Of a stretch of DNA of 22,595 nucleotides, positions 14,826 through 22,116 are shown one piece after another (the first letter of the stretch is position 1; each line of letters starts with the position of its first letter). Under the pieces are notes generated by a model. The model saw only the letters and a list, made by a program, of their open reading frames with translations. It ran no database searches and was not told where the DNA came from. Source of the DNA: a virus; the IMG/VR virus record IMGVR_UViG_3300045999_009064, positions 1 to 22,595 of that record. One strand, given 5' to 3'. The translations under genes and the position numbers were made by a program.

Positions 14826-15656
14826 TTAGGCTTGAACAGTTGTTTCAGCTAAATCTTTTTCATATCTAGCAATTACATTATAAGCATCATCAATAGCTGA
14901 CTGTAAATATACTTTCTTTACTTTATAATGTTCAAAGTGTTGTTCAGGACCTTTTTCCCATTTAGCTAAATCACAATATCCTTTTACTGTATATGTTTTA
15001 CCACCTTTATTTTCAACCCACTCAAGATGTGTAAATCTTTTTGTATCCCATTTACCAGCACCTGTAGTTAATTCACTTAATCTATTAGCATCTCTAGGAA
15101 TAGTAATTGTATTATTAGCTAACATTTTTTCTTTAGCAAGTGTAATTTCGTCTCGTTCTATATTACGAAGTTCATTTTCAACTTTCCAAATATTGTTTTT
15201 AATATCACCATACATTTCATTTCTTTTAACTCTTAATTCGTCAAATAATTCTATAAGGGAAGTAAATGTAACAGATTGTTCTTGCATTGCATTAGCTAAG
15301 AATCCTAATATTTGTAAAATACCTAAATAACCATATTTATCTTCTAAATCAGTACTAGAGCTAAACCAGTTAAGTTCTGGCATTTGTTCTTCATCTCTAT
15401 AGTTTTTGTTTCTACGAAGAGTAATATTACTTCTCCAATGATTATCATCACAAGTGAAATTAAAGCTATTACCATCTTTTGTAATGGTTACTTTTTTAGC
15501 AGCATCACTTAAACAATTACTCATAGTAATGTGTCTAAATTTCCACTCACTGATATACTCATTTTCAACACTTTGGTAACAATTCTCAATACCAACTAAC
15601 TGATTTCTTAATTCTTCTAACTTGCTTATTAAAGCTTCTTTTACTACGTTTTGCAT
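14826..15656 (-). CDS. Hypothetical early protein (276 aa)
   Basis: I use the ATG at 15656 (MQNVVKEALISKLEELRNQL). A longer frame to 15716 would run back through promoter A, and the shared leader ending AAAGGTTATG, also seen before the 65-aa gene, fixes the start. The first third is helical. The middle has mixed strands (KKVTITKDGNSFNFTCDDNHW), then further helices (SLIELFDELRVKRNEMYGDIKNN, WKVENELRNIERDEITLAKEK) and a beta segment near 220-245 (KTYTVKGYCDLAKWEKG). It has no signal peptide and no family I recognise. Being first after an early-type promoter suggests a host-takeover or replication role, but this is not shown. Confidence 0.75.
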   Translation of the reverse strand: MQNVVKEALISKLEELRNQLVGIENCYQSVENEYISEWKFRHITMSNCLSDAAKKVTITKDGNSFNFTCDDNHWRSNITLRRNKNYRDEEQMPELNWFSSSTDLEDKYGYLGILQILGFLANAMQEQSVTFTSLIELFDELRVKRNEMYGDIKNNIWKVENELRNIERDEITLAKEKMLANNTITIPRDANRLSELTTGAGKWDTKRFTHLEWVENKGGKTYTVKGYCDLAKWEKGPEQHFEHYKVKKVYLQSAIDDAYNVIARYEKDLAETTVQA

Positions 15657-15685
15657 AACCTTTATTTTTAAATTTTTAATTTCCG

Positions 15686-15716
15686 TAAATCTACGACCTA
15701 TTCTTCGGGTAACCAA
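15686..15716 (-). promoter_or_regulatory. Early-type promoter A
   Basis: On the minus strand TTTGG, a 20-nt spacer after TTG, and TAGATTTA form a Bacteroidota-type -33/-7 pair. The spacer keeps TTACC and GTCG in common with promoters B and C, and the leader begins CGGAAATT as in B. The ATG at 15656 follows 29 nt after the -7 box. Confidence 0.75.
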
Positions 15717-15718
15717 AT

Positions 15719-15916
15719 CTACTTCCTGATATATTTAACAGCTATTCGATATTCGTTACTTTCTTCATCCGTCATACGACCCATTAATACGTACAGATTA
15801 CATTCTTTACTATATAAATCGTGCCACTTATATGATTCTGTTTCTATATCCGTTGTTTCTAACGGCAACGTTTCGATAAACAAATCCACGGCTTCTTGTA
15901 CTAATTCTGATTTCAT
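15719..15916 (-). CDS. Hypothetical early protein (65 aa)
   Basis: The product (MKSELVQEAVDLFIETLPLE, then YKWHDLYSKECNLYVLMGRMTDEE) is acidic with a helical start and short strands. No family is recognised. It is alone between promoter B upstream and promoter A downstream, so it is a one-gene unit or reads on into the 276-aa gene. Its leader (ending AAAGGTTATG) is nearly the same as that of the 276-aa gene, which supports the start. Short proteins directly behind strong early promoters of phages are often host-acting, but nothing in the sequence shows that here. Confidence 0.75.
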   Translation of the reverse strand: MKSELVQEAVDLFIETLPLETTDIETESYKWHDLYSKECNLYVLMGRMTDEESNEYRIAVKYIRK

Positions 15917-15944
15917 AACCTTTATTTTAATTATTTAATTTCCG

Positions 15945-15975
15945 TAAATCTACGACGAATAATTGAGGTAACCAA
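15945..15975 (-). promoter_or_regulatory. Early-type promoter B
   Basis: TTG (15973-15975), a 20-nt spacer and TAGATTTA (15945-15952) on the minus strand. The spacer retains TTACC and GTCG, and the leader starts CGGAAATTAAA. A TGCAAA lies about 16 nt upstream of the -33 box, as at promoter C. The 65-aa gene starts 28 nt downstream. Confidence 0.75.
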
Positions 15976-16004
15976 CCAATTTTGCATAGATCTTGCAAAA
16001 GAGT

Positions 16005-16033
16005 TATAGAGCGTTAATAATGCGCGCTCTATA
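16005..16033 (-). other. 9-bp hairpin upstream of promoter B
   Basis: TATAGAGCG (16005-16013) and CGCTCTATA (16025-16033) form a perfect 9-bp stem with an 11-nt loop. It lies after the stop of the 281-aa methyltransferase and about 30 nt upstream of promoter B. On the minus strand it is followed only by CTCTTTT, so it is at best a weak terminator. A related GCGCGC/TTAA-containing element lies between the divergent promoters C and D, which suggests a regulatory role instead. Confidence 0.5.
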
Positions 16034-16039
16034 CAATTT

Positions 16040-16056
16040 GACTACATTGCGTAGTC
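16040..16056 (+). other. 6-bp hairpin after the glycan-modification operon
   Basis: GACTAC and GTAGTC flank a 5-nt loop and are followed by TTTT on the plus strand. On the minus strand, which carries the operon, there is no U-tract after it. Together with the 16005-16033 hairpin it may slow transcription at the operon end, but neither is a convincing terminator. Confidence 0.35.
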
Positions 16057-16076
16057 TTTTACTAAAATATGTAGGA

Positions 16077-16922
16077 TTATTGTAATACGGCCATGCAAAT
16101 CCCTGCTTCGGAATGGAGTTGATAATCAAATCCTTCTTCTAAATATGCGTATATTGTATTTTTTTCTTCTTGTGTTAAGTTAAAATCTTCAAATATTATG
16201 AATCCTGGAAGATACTTAGGATTGATAGCCATAATTAGTCGTGCATCTAATCCTTCAACATCTAAATGTAGCCAATCAATTTTACCATTACATTCTTTTT
16301 CAATTAAATCATTAATACTGATTGATGAACGTTTTGTAGCAGCTATTGGTTCGCGTTCCCAATAGTCAATAACTCTCTTAACAACTGTGTTAGTATAACC
16401 TTTACCACCTTCCCAAAATTCAACATCACTACCATCTGTGGTTACTAAATTAAATAATGTTTTGATGCCTATTTTACCTCTATAATTTTGATAAAGTTTA
16501 TCATATTGTTTTTTGCTACCTTCAACTAATACTATATCGGACATTACTTTAGTAGCAACAGGTACCCACTCTCCAAATTCACCATCGTGTGTACCAATAA
16601 CAAGTCCTTTAGGCTTGTGACTTTTATTAGCCAATGATTTACAATATAATATAAGTGACTGATAAAATATAGAACCATCAACCACGGGTTCCCAATTACG
16701 TTGATATATAAACTTACCTTTAGCATCATTAACAACTACATTATTAATTTCACTTTCAGGATATGTTGCCCACATATTACTTCCCATTTCCGTTGTCCAA
16801 ATTATTTCTTTAGATACGGCACGTTGTATTTCTACTTTTAAGGGTAATTGATCTGAGGTGAATGCATACTTCAAATTCCCTGTTTCAATCTTAATTCCGT
16901 TGCTAAAATCTACTTTTATCAT
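16077..16922 (-). CDS. FkbM-like SAM methyltransferase (281 aa)
   Basis: The first 100 residues are a separate N-terminal part (KYAFTSDQLPLKVEIQR, YPESEINNVVVND) of unknown role. The SAM-binding fold starts at about residue 106 with GLVIGTHDGEFGEW, then DIVLVEGSKKQYDKLY. The FkbM-type segment KIDWLHLDVEGLDARLIM is at residues 214-231. This should methylate a sugar hydroxyl or similar group. It is the last gene of the nine-gene operon and overlaps the acetyltransferase by 4 nt. Two hairpins follow the stop. The second FkbM-like gene of the window (12967-13560) is clearly different in sequence and length. Confidence 0.8.
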   Translation of the reverse strand: MIKVDFSNGIKIETGNLKYAFTSDQLPLKVEIQRAVSKEIIWTTEMGSNMWATYPESEINNVVVNDAKGKFIYQRNWEPVVDGSIFYQSLILYCKSLANKSHKPKGLVIGTHDGEFGEWVPVATKVMSDIVLVEGSKKQYDKLYQNYRGKIGIKTLFNLVTTDGSDVEFWEGGKGYTNTVVKRVIDYWEREPIAATKRSSISINDLIEKECNGKIDWLHLDVEGLDARLIMAINPKYLPGFIIFEDFNLTQEEKNTIYAYLEEGFDYQLHSEAGICMAVLQ

Positions 16923-17464
16923 AAATGTCTATATATAAAATCATCAATATTTGGAGACCATAATTCCATACCCTCTTCTTTAATTTTTTCTTCATCCCAA
17001 TTCCACCATTGTATTTGCATTAACCCATCAATTTGGGCTGGTGTAAATCTATATTTAACTACTTTACCTGGATTACCAACCACAATGGCATATGGGGGAA
17101 CGTCTTTAGCTACCGTAGCAGTAGAACCAATTATGGCTCCATCTCCAATAGTAACACCTGACATGATAGTTGATTTTGCTCCAATCCAAACATCATTACC
17201 AATATTAATATTTCCTTTACAAGTTGGGTGACCCATAGTCATATGCAACTCCGCTACTTCAGGAGTAACAGGACCCCAAAGTTGAGATGTAGTTGTAATC
17301 CAATCTGCTCTATGATTAGCATGAAGAAAGAAATTACAATCCCTACCTATAGAGTTGTATTTACCTAATTTAACTATATATTGGTCACTCCAAGAAATAA
17401 TATTTACATTTCTATCAAAATAAGTACCTCTATCGGCGTGCCATAAGTGAATATTTTCTATCAT
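16919..17464 (-). CDS. Hexapeptide-repeat acetyltransferase (XAT/CatB-like)
   Basis: The 181-residue protein has left-handed beta-helix repeats (GKYNSIGRDCNFF; GNINIGNDVWIGAKSTIMSGVTIGDGAIIGSTATV) and the XAT-type loop, with His79 (MTMGHP) as the probable catalytic base. It closes with VPPYAIVVGNPGKVVKYRF, which is diagnostic for this family. Members transfer acetyl from acetyl-CoA to a sugar or, in CatB/Vat, to an antibiotic. In a cassette with sugar-type methyltransferases and a glycosyltransferase-like gene, sugar O- or N-acetylation is the likelier job. It overlaps its neighbours by 4 nt on both sides. Confidence 0.9.
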   Translation of the reverse strand: MIENIHLWHADRGTYFDRNVNIISWSDQYIVKLGKYNSIGRDCNFFLHANHRADWITTTSQLWGPVTPEVAELHMTMGHPTCKGNINIGNDVWIGAKSTIMSGVTIGDGAIIGSTATVAKDVPPYAIVVGNPGKVVKYRFTPAQIDGLMQIQWWNWDEEKIKEEGMELWSPNIDDFIYRHL

Positions 17465-18399
17465 AGGATATTAAGGGTATTATGTTTAACATTTTTAATT
17501 GTGTCTGTTATATCATATGCTTGACGATCAACAGCTAATATTACTTTTTTAAAGTTGAATTTGTTGAAATTTAAGTCAACTATGTCACCATTCCTAACTG
17601 ATACATGTCTATCATCTTCATAGATATAAACTTCAACTTGAACATCTTCTATTTCATAGAAATATAATTTTATACTTGCTTGTGTTTTATCATCTTTTGC
17701 AATAAAAAATTTTACTCTATCTGATGGTGAATAATTGTATATGTCTGTATTTTCAAAAATATAAATTTCATCTTCAACAGGGAATGATGCTATATTAATA
17801 GGCATTAAATCAACTACTTTAGCTAACCAATCAAATGAACTATCTAATTTATCAATAGTATTATAACTTTCCTCAGTAATAAAATTATTAAATTTCTTTA
17901 AATTTTCTTTACTAAAAATCATAAGATGAAGACCTACGTTCCAAATTGTATTTCCACGTTTAGAAGGAAATACTAATTTATCTGGTGGGTGTAAATCAAA
18001 TTGTACTCTAACATCTTCAGTAATTTTTAAATCATAAATAAGATGATAATAATGAGTATAATCAAAGTTAAGAGCAATTTCATTTAATTGCTTTATTTGA
18101 TGAACTCCTGCCCAACCATAATCGGACACAGTTTTAGATATTTTTAGTGTTTTACCTTTATAAGGCAGTTCACGCCAAAAATTCCATCCTTTTTTAGGCC
18201 ACTCGTAAACGGGATTATCTTTAGTAACAAAGAAATAATCACACTTATCTACTATTTCTTTAGGCAAGAAAAATGGACTCAACACAATAATGTCAAGTCC
18301 TAATTCTTTTATAATATCAATGTTTTTATTTAAAACATCAATTTTCTCTTGGTCGTTACAAAACGAACTAATTAAAGCAACTTTTTTTATAGTTTCCAT
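17461..18399 (-). CDS. Putative GT-A-type glycosyltransferase
   Basis: The N-terminus reads KKVALISSFCNDQEKIDVLNKNIDIIKELGLDIIVLSPF, like the first strands of GT-A glycosyltransferases, and YHLIYDLKI at about residues 118-126 offers an acidic D-x motif near the expected nucleotide-sugar site. The C-terminal 100 residues form a beta-rich domain (KLYFYEIEDVQVEVYIYEDDRH). Catalytic residues cannot be fixed by eye, and the call rests partly on similar proteins in sugar cassettes of aquatic phages. It overlaps the acetyltransferase by 4 nt and the upstream methyltransferase by 13 nt. Confidence 0.6.
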   Translation of the reverse strand: METIKKVALISSFCNDQEKIDVLNKNIDIIKELGLDIIVLSPFFLPKEIVDKCDYFFVTKDNPVYEWPKKGWNFWRELPYKGKTLKISKTVSDYGWAGVHQIKQLNEIALNFDYTHYYHLIYDLKITEDVRVQFDLHPPDKLVFPSKRGNTIWNVGLHLMIFSKENLKKFNNFITEESYNTIDKLDSSFDWLAKVVDLMPINIASFPVEDEIYIFENTDIYNYSPSDRVKFFIAKDDKTQASIKLYFYEIEDVQVEVYIYEDDRHVSVRNGDIVDLNFNKFNFKKVILAVDRQAYDITDTIKNVKHNTLNIL

Positions 18400-19043
18400 C
18401 CAAAACGATATTCTCTGTTATAAAATGATTTTTCTTCTTCTGTTTGTTTAGTAATTATAATACAGTTTTGTCCGTATGTTATTGAAGATATATCTAAAGT
18501 ATTTTTACCACTATGGAACTCGGAGTTCAATTCATGTTGATACTTAGTAAAATAATCAATAATATTCAAATAACCTGTTTTATATCCATAAATATCTTCA
18601 GTTGGCTTCCAATAAGAACATTCTATGTCTTCTATAATATAAACACCACCTGGTTCTAATAAATGTTGAAATAAGTGAGTAAAAGTAAGAAGTTGATGTT
18701 CGGAATGATGACTACCATCATCGATAATAAACTTAGCTGTATTAACAATGTTAGCTACTTTAACAACATCATCTATATTTGATTGGTCACCTCTAATAAT
18801 TGTTCCATATTCATCTTGATATTCGTAATCAATATCCATTACAAACACATTAGCGTTAGGAAAATATTCTTTCCACAATTTAGGAGAGTTACCTGTATTG
18901 TCTTGAAAACTACCTAATCCTATTTCTAACATATTAAATGTTTCGTTTCTTAAAGGTTCAAGAAAACGAGGATAAAAGTAATGATAACCATGATGGAGCG
19001 TTTTATCAGTTTGATATTTATCTCCTAATTGTTCTAATGTCAT
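18387..19043 (-). CDS. Class I SAM methyltransferase (TylF/macrocin O-methyltransferase-like)
   Basis: The start (LEQLGDKYQTDKTLHHGYHYFYPRFL) and MLEIGLGSFQDNTGNSPKLW (motif I, residues 38-57) are typical of sugar O-methyltransferases. FIIDDGSHHSEHQLLTF (106-122) provides the metal/substrate acidic pair, and PGGVYIIEDIECSYW (131-145) follows. These enzymes methylate hydroxyls of sugars in antibiotics and surface glycans. It overlaps the glycosyltransferase-like gene by 13 nt and follows the next methyltransferase by 3 nt. Family confidence is high; the substrate is not known. Confidence 0.85.
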   Translation of the reverse strand: MTLEQLGDKYQTDKTLHHGYHYFYPRFLEPLRNETFNMLEIGLGSFQDNTGNSPKLWKEYFPNANVFVMDIDYEYQDEYGTIIRGDQSNIDDVVKVANIVNTAKFIIDDGSHHSEHQLLTFTHLFQHLLEPGGVYIIEDIECSYWKPTEDIYGYKTGYLNIIDYFTKYQHELNSEFHSGKNTLDISSITYGQNCIIITKQTEEEKSFYNREYRFGWKL

Positions 19044-19046
19044 AAA

Positions 19047-19625
19047 CTATTTTTTAGTTATAGCCCAACTTGAATCTGGGTAACCTGATATTTTAAATTC
19101 ATTTGCAAAAAATTCATTTACTACTTCATATACTTGAATATATGGGTTGTAGTGATAATCATGACCTGCAAGCACACCACCTACTTTTACTTTAGGTAAC
19201 CAAGCAGTAATATCTTTTTTTACATTTTCATAATCATGAGCAGCATCAATATAAACTAAGTCAATAGATTCATTAGTAAATTGGTTTGCACCATCAACGC
19301 TTGATATTTTTAATTTGGTAATATTATTGTATTTTAACAATAATTTATTAAATTGGTTTTCCGCTTCTATGATTATAGAGGGATTTTCAATTTCCCAATA
19401 TGGATTCCATTCGTCAACACAAGTTATATTTTTGCAATGTAAAGCAAATAACTCACTACTAATACCTGAAAATGAACCTACTTCAACCACTACAGTATTA
19501 TCAGTTACAAAATCATCAATTAACATTTTTAGACCCTGAAGTCTATTAACTCGGTTATTTACGTCTGAGTACATCATTCTTGGCGCTGCCAATAATTCCT
19601 CAGTTCTTTTTTCTTTATATGTCAT
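19047..19625 (-). CDS. Class I SAM methyltransferase (192 aa)
   Basis: I place the start at 19625 (MTYKEKRTEELLAAPRMMY). The longer frame to 19700 would overlap the upstream 96-aa gene by 71 nt and adds a basic, unrelated leader. Motif I is VVVEVGSFSGISSELFA, followed by ITCVDEW. The motif SIDLVYIDAAHDYENVKKDI and VGGVLAGHDYHY place it with Methyltransf_24-type enzymes, many of which act on sugars. It is one of three methyltransferases in this operon, and starts 4 nt after the 96-aa gene. Confidence 0.85.
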   Translation of the reverse strand: MTYKEKRTEELLAAPRMMYSDVNNRVNRLQGLKMLIDDFVTDNTVVVEVGSFSGISSELFALHCKNITCVDEWNPYWEIENPSIIIEAENQFNKLLLKYNNITKLKISSVDGANQFTNESIDLVYIDAAHDYENVKKDITAWLPKVKVGGVLAGHDYHYNPYIQVYEVVNEFFANEFKISGYPDSSWAITKK

Positions 19626-19629
19626 ATTT

Positions 19630-19920
19630 TTATTTTTTCCAGAATTGATACCATTTTTTCTTTTTAGGAGGAACGCATAGTGAAAAGGGATTATCTCCAA
19701 AAGATACTGAATCTAAATATTTAGCTGACATCATATTAAGAAATACTTCATGGTACTTCTCAGGTATTGTATCAAAATCAGCTTCAATTTTTATTTCTAA
19801 TTGGAGAGCACCATCCTCCACAGTTATTAATTTTAAAACGTTGTGTGTGGTTATTATACTAGCTTTCTTAACATTAATATAACTACCATCTCCAAAATAA
19901 ACTTCATTATTTAATCCCAT
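19630..19920 (-). CDS. Hypothetical protein with basic aromatic C-terminus (96 aa)
   Basis: Beta-rich (EVYFGDGSYINVKKASIITTHNVLKLITVEDG, LQLEIKIEADFD) with a middle helix, and an unusual C-terminus PPKKKKWYQFWKK. The KKKKWYQFWKK tail is typical of an amphipathic or membrane-contacting peptide in small phage proteins, but its role is unknown. It overlaps the 67-aa gene by 10 nt. Confidence 0.75.
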   Translation of the reverse strand: MGLNNEVYFGDGSYINVKKASIITTHNVLKLITVEDGALQLEIKIEADFDTIPEKYHEVFLNMMSAKYLDSVSFGDNPFSLCVPPKKKKWYQFWKK

Positions 19921-20114
19921 AACTTCATTTGTTGTGCCTTAGGTTTAGGTGGTTTAGGAGTTAATACTTTACCATTTAGTAAAGCATCATCATACTCTTC
20001 TAACGTAACACCATAACGTTCAGCCATTTTCATTTTTTCATTTAAGGCAAGTTGTTCAAAATCTTCTTTAGATAAGTACATGCCTTGAACATTTGTTTTA
20101 ACTATGTTGTTCAT
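19911..20114 (-). CDS. Small hypothetical protein (67 aa)
   Basis: The helical body (LSKEDFEQLALNEKMKMAERYGVTLEEYDDALLNG) is followed by a Pro/Lys tail (VLTPKPPKPKAQQMKLWD). No family recognised. It overlaps the 72-aa gene by 17 nt and the 96-aa gene by 10 nt, as expected for a real member of this compact operon. Confidence 0.7.
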   Translation of the reverse strand: MNNIVKTNVQGMYLSKEDFEQLALNEKMKMAERYGVTLEEYDDALLNGKVLTPKPPKPKAQQMKLWD

Positions 20115-20316
20115 TATATAAACGTTTTACTTCATCCCAAAATTCAGGTAAAATAGAAGATTGATAAAATGGATCCTTATTTGTACCTCGAATTTGGTTT
20201 GCTATCGTAGGTAAATATTCGTAAACAAAATTAAATGCGGATTGTCCCGGTCTTAATTCATCAGGAAATTTTGTTTTATAAAATTCTTCTATTAATTCAT
20301 CAAATGTATTATGCAT
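20098..20316 (-). CDS. Small hypothetical protein (72 aa)
   Basis: Acidic and helical (TFDELIEEFYKTKFPDELRPGQSAFNFVYEYLPTIANQIRG, PEFWDEVKRLYNEQ). No motifs I can name. It follows the DUF932 gene with an 8-nt overlap and precedes the 67-aa gene with a 17-nt overlap, so translation is coupled. Confidence 0.7.
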   Translation of the reverse strand: MHNTFDELIEEFYKTKFPDELRPGQSAFNFVYEYLPTIANQIRGTNKDPFYQSSILPEFWDEVKRLYNEQHS

Positions 20317-21094
20317 ATGCGTGTACTAAAGTAAATAATGATTTGTTAATTTCCATGTCTTGTTGTACCGATGTAACACCACTGATTAATTTACCTGATG
20401 TATCAACAATCATTCCTGGTTGAGTTAAATTTTCCTGTACACGATTGTAAATACTCCATAAATTATCTCCTGCATCTTCAGGACGACGTACAGTAAGTAA
20501 TTGGTTAGGACTAATATCAGAGCGACCTACGAAACGTAATTTCATTGCATCGCGTGTTAATTTTTGTATTTGAGATATATTTAGTTCCTTTGATTTAAAT
20601 TGAGCAAACGATTCCATTGCATCAGCAGCATATTCATTTACTTTATTCATTATGATAGGATAACGCTCAATACCCTTATTGTTATGAGGAATACTACCTA
20701 TTTGTTCGCCATCAAAACGAATTAATCCATTTGAACAAACTTGACGATACATACCGAAATCAATATTCATTGCTTTAGTTCCATTACATGAATTACCTAT
20801 ATAAAGGTTAGCAATACCTTCCTCTTTACCTGTTGTTGTTTTCATTATTAAATCTGGATGCGACATTTTAACGTAATGCGAATCAATTTTAAAACTAGAT
20901 TTATTTCTATTTTCACATACACCATCTATATTCCAACCTTTTTTCATTAAATTTTCAATTGTATCAATTGTTTCAATGTACTTAGGTTTAGTAGTAATAC
21001 GTTGGTTTGTTTTACGAAATGCTTCGCTTAATGTAGGAGCGAATGCTAATGCTTTGTCAATACTGTTGTTGACAGGTATGTAGGAATTTTTCAT
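20309..21094 (-). CDS. DUF932 / phage-plasmid-like protein
   Basis: The 261-residue protein shows the DUF932 pattern: YKNSYIPVN-type start, a motif KMSHPDLIM, GNSCNGTKAMNIDFGMYRQVCSNGLI at about residues 100-125 (the family core), then PIIMNKVNEYAADAMESFAQFK and a segment on LSIYNRVQENLTQPGM. DUF932 proteins are widespread in phages and plasmids, with unknown biochemistry and a frequent tie to replication or early genes. It is first in the nine-gene operon, directly after promoter E, so it is probably the most strongly translated member. Its TAT/CAT-rich end overlaps the 72-aa gene by 8 nt. Confidence 0.85.
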   Translation of the reverse strand: MKNSYIPVNNSIDKALAFAPTLSEAFRKTNQRITTKPKYIETIDTIENLMKKGWNIDGVCENRNKSSFKIDSHYVKMSHPDLIMKTTTGKEEGIANLYIGNSCNGTKAMNIDFGMYRQVCSNGLIRFDGEQIGSIPHNNKGIERYPIIMNKVNEYAADAMESFAQFKSKELNISQIQKLTRDAMKLRFVGRSDISPNQLLTVRRPEDAGDNLWSIYNRVQENLTQPGMIVDTSGKLISGVTSVQQDMEINKSLFTLVHAYA

Positions 21095-21113
21095 AACTAA
21101 ATTGTTTGTTTTA

Positions 21114-21144
21114 TAAAGATAAATAAAAAGAATGAGTAAACCAA
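21114..21144 (-). promoter_or_regulatory. Early-type promoter E (before DUF932 operon)
   Basis: TTG (21142-21144), a 20-nt spacer and TATCTTTA (21114-21121) on the minus strand. The spacing equals promoters A-C, but the GTCG and GAAATT blocks are missing, so it may belong to a second class. The -33 box lies in the terminator loop/stem of the upstream gene. The ATG is 19 nt downstream of the -7 box. Confidence 0.5.
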
Positions 21145-21162
21145 GATTAGTCCTGGTTTACT
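21122..21162 (-). terminator. Intrinsic terminator after the RadA-like gene
   Basis: A 9-bp perfect stem (AGTAAACCA 21135-21143, TGGTTTACT 21154-21162) with a 10-nt loop is followed on the minus strand by CATTCTTTTTATTTA. The right arm overlaps the stop of the RadA-like gene. It should end most of the transcripts from promoter C while promoter E restarts just downstream. Confidence 0.8.
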
Positions 21163-21947
21163 TGCTCATAAGCGTAATGTACGCTGTCGTTGTGTATTGC
21201 AAAATGTATTTTAAAATCCTTATCACAATCACGATTTTTACTAAAGTGGATACTTCTTTCTAATCCATCTCTAGAGCGTTCGATATGCATCATAGCATCC
21301 ATCATATGTTTTAATCTATTACTACCTACGAACTCTCCAGCTTTAGTTACTTGCTGAATATTAACAAACGTTGTATAGTAGTTTTTCGGATTATCTCCTT
21401 TTTTATGCTTCGTTTGTAACTCAAGTAACCACTTTTCAGCAGCACTTTCGGTTGTGCGGTAAATAATTTTATACGATTCGATAATTTCAGCAAGCGAATC
21501 AATTACAATAACATCATATCCTTCATTGAAAACGTGTTCCAATGTTTCTTTCATTTGATGTTGATAATTGTTTAGAAATAAAACAGGTACATGCTGAATT
21601 TTAGGTAAACGACGACAATACTTGTAATAAGCAATTTCATCCATTTCAGCACTAACAAATAAGCATTTGTATCCTTGCATAACAAGATTAGCTGTCATAT
21701 CTAATGCTACTGTTGATTTTCCTGAACCTGGAGGTCCAATTAAAATCATATTAGTAGCAGGCATTAAACCACCCTCTGTACTTAATATAGTATCAAGTTC
21801 AGAATTTGTTTTTAGCGGCTCGAAAATACTATTGTTAAATTGTAAATCATTACCACGTATCGTTTTAATAATCGATGCGTCGAATTGAGATTTAATTACT
21901 TCAAATCCTGCGACTGTTTTGCGCGGACGACCTCTACGTTTTTGCAT
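21147..21947 (-). CDS. RadA/Sms-like RecA-fold ATPase with N-terminal AT-hook
   Basis: Residues 2-9 (KRRGRPRK) form an AT-hook. The RecA core has Walker A GPPGSGKS (71-78), SAEMDE (99-104, with the catalytic Glu region), and Walker B VIVID (146-150). VGSNRLKHMMDAMMHI and FSKNRDCD (about 207-242) resemble the RadA/Sms region that in bacteria contains KNRFG, though here FG is replaced by DC. RadA-type proteins drive branch migration in recombination; T4-like phages use UvsX and other recombinases. At 266 aa it lacks the RadA zinc finger and Lon-like domain. It is the only gene between promoter C and the 21122-21162 terminator, hence a separate early unit. Confidence 0.75.
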   Translation of the reverse strand: MQKRRGRPRKTVAGFEVIKSQFDASIIKTIRGNDLQFNNSIFEPLKTNSELDTILSTEGGLMPATNMILIGPPGSGKSTVALDMTANLVMQGYKCLFVSAEMDEIAYYKYCRRLPKIQHVPVLFLNNYQHQMKETLEHVFNEGYDVIVIDSLAEIIESYKIIYRTTESAAEKWLLELQTKHKKGDNPKNYYTTFVNIQQVTKAGEFVGSNRLKHMMDAMMHIERSRDGLERSIHFSKNRDCDKDFKIHFAIHNDSVHYAYEQVNQD

Positions 21948-21969
21948 ACTCTTTAATTTTTAATTTCCA

Positions 21970-22000
21970 TAAATTTACGACCAATTATTTGGGTAACCAA
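21970..22000 (-). promoter_or_regulatory. Early-type promoter C
   Basis: TTG (21998-22000), a 20-nt spacer and TAAATTTA (21970-21977). The spacer shares TTACCC and GGTCG with promoter A. The leader starts TGGAAATTAAA, and the RadA-like gene starts 22 nt beyond the -7 box. TGCAAA lies upstream of the -33, as at promoter B. Confidence 0.75.
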
Positions 22001-22017
22001 GTCTGTTTGCAATTACT

Positions 22018-22050
22018 TTTATAGCGCGCGTATAATTAACGCATTATAAA
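22018..22050. other. Inverted repeat between divergent promoters C and D
   Basis: TTTATAGCG (22018-22026) and CGC-AT-TATAAA (22040-22050) form an imperfect stem enclosing CGCGTATAATTAA. It resembles the 16005-16033 hairpin in GCGCGC, TTAA and TATA content. No gene ends here, so a terminator role is unlikely; an operator or regulatory role is inferred. The rest of the 21948-22157 gap is A/T-rich with only short repeats such as ACATA-CAA-TATGT (22058-22070). Confidence 0.4.
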
Positions 22051-22116
22051 ATTATTATATGTAAAAACATACAATATGTCGTATTTAACGTTTTTATATG
22101 TATTTACGTACAATCG

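Noticed and set aside
18589-18598. ATAAATAT in the glycan cassette as another late-type element
   Set aside because: It lies inside a coding region far from a start codon, so it is taken as a chance match in AT-rich DNA.
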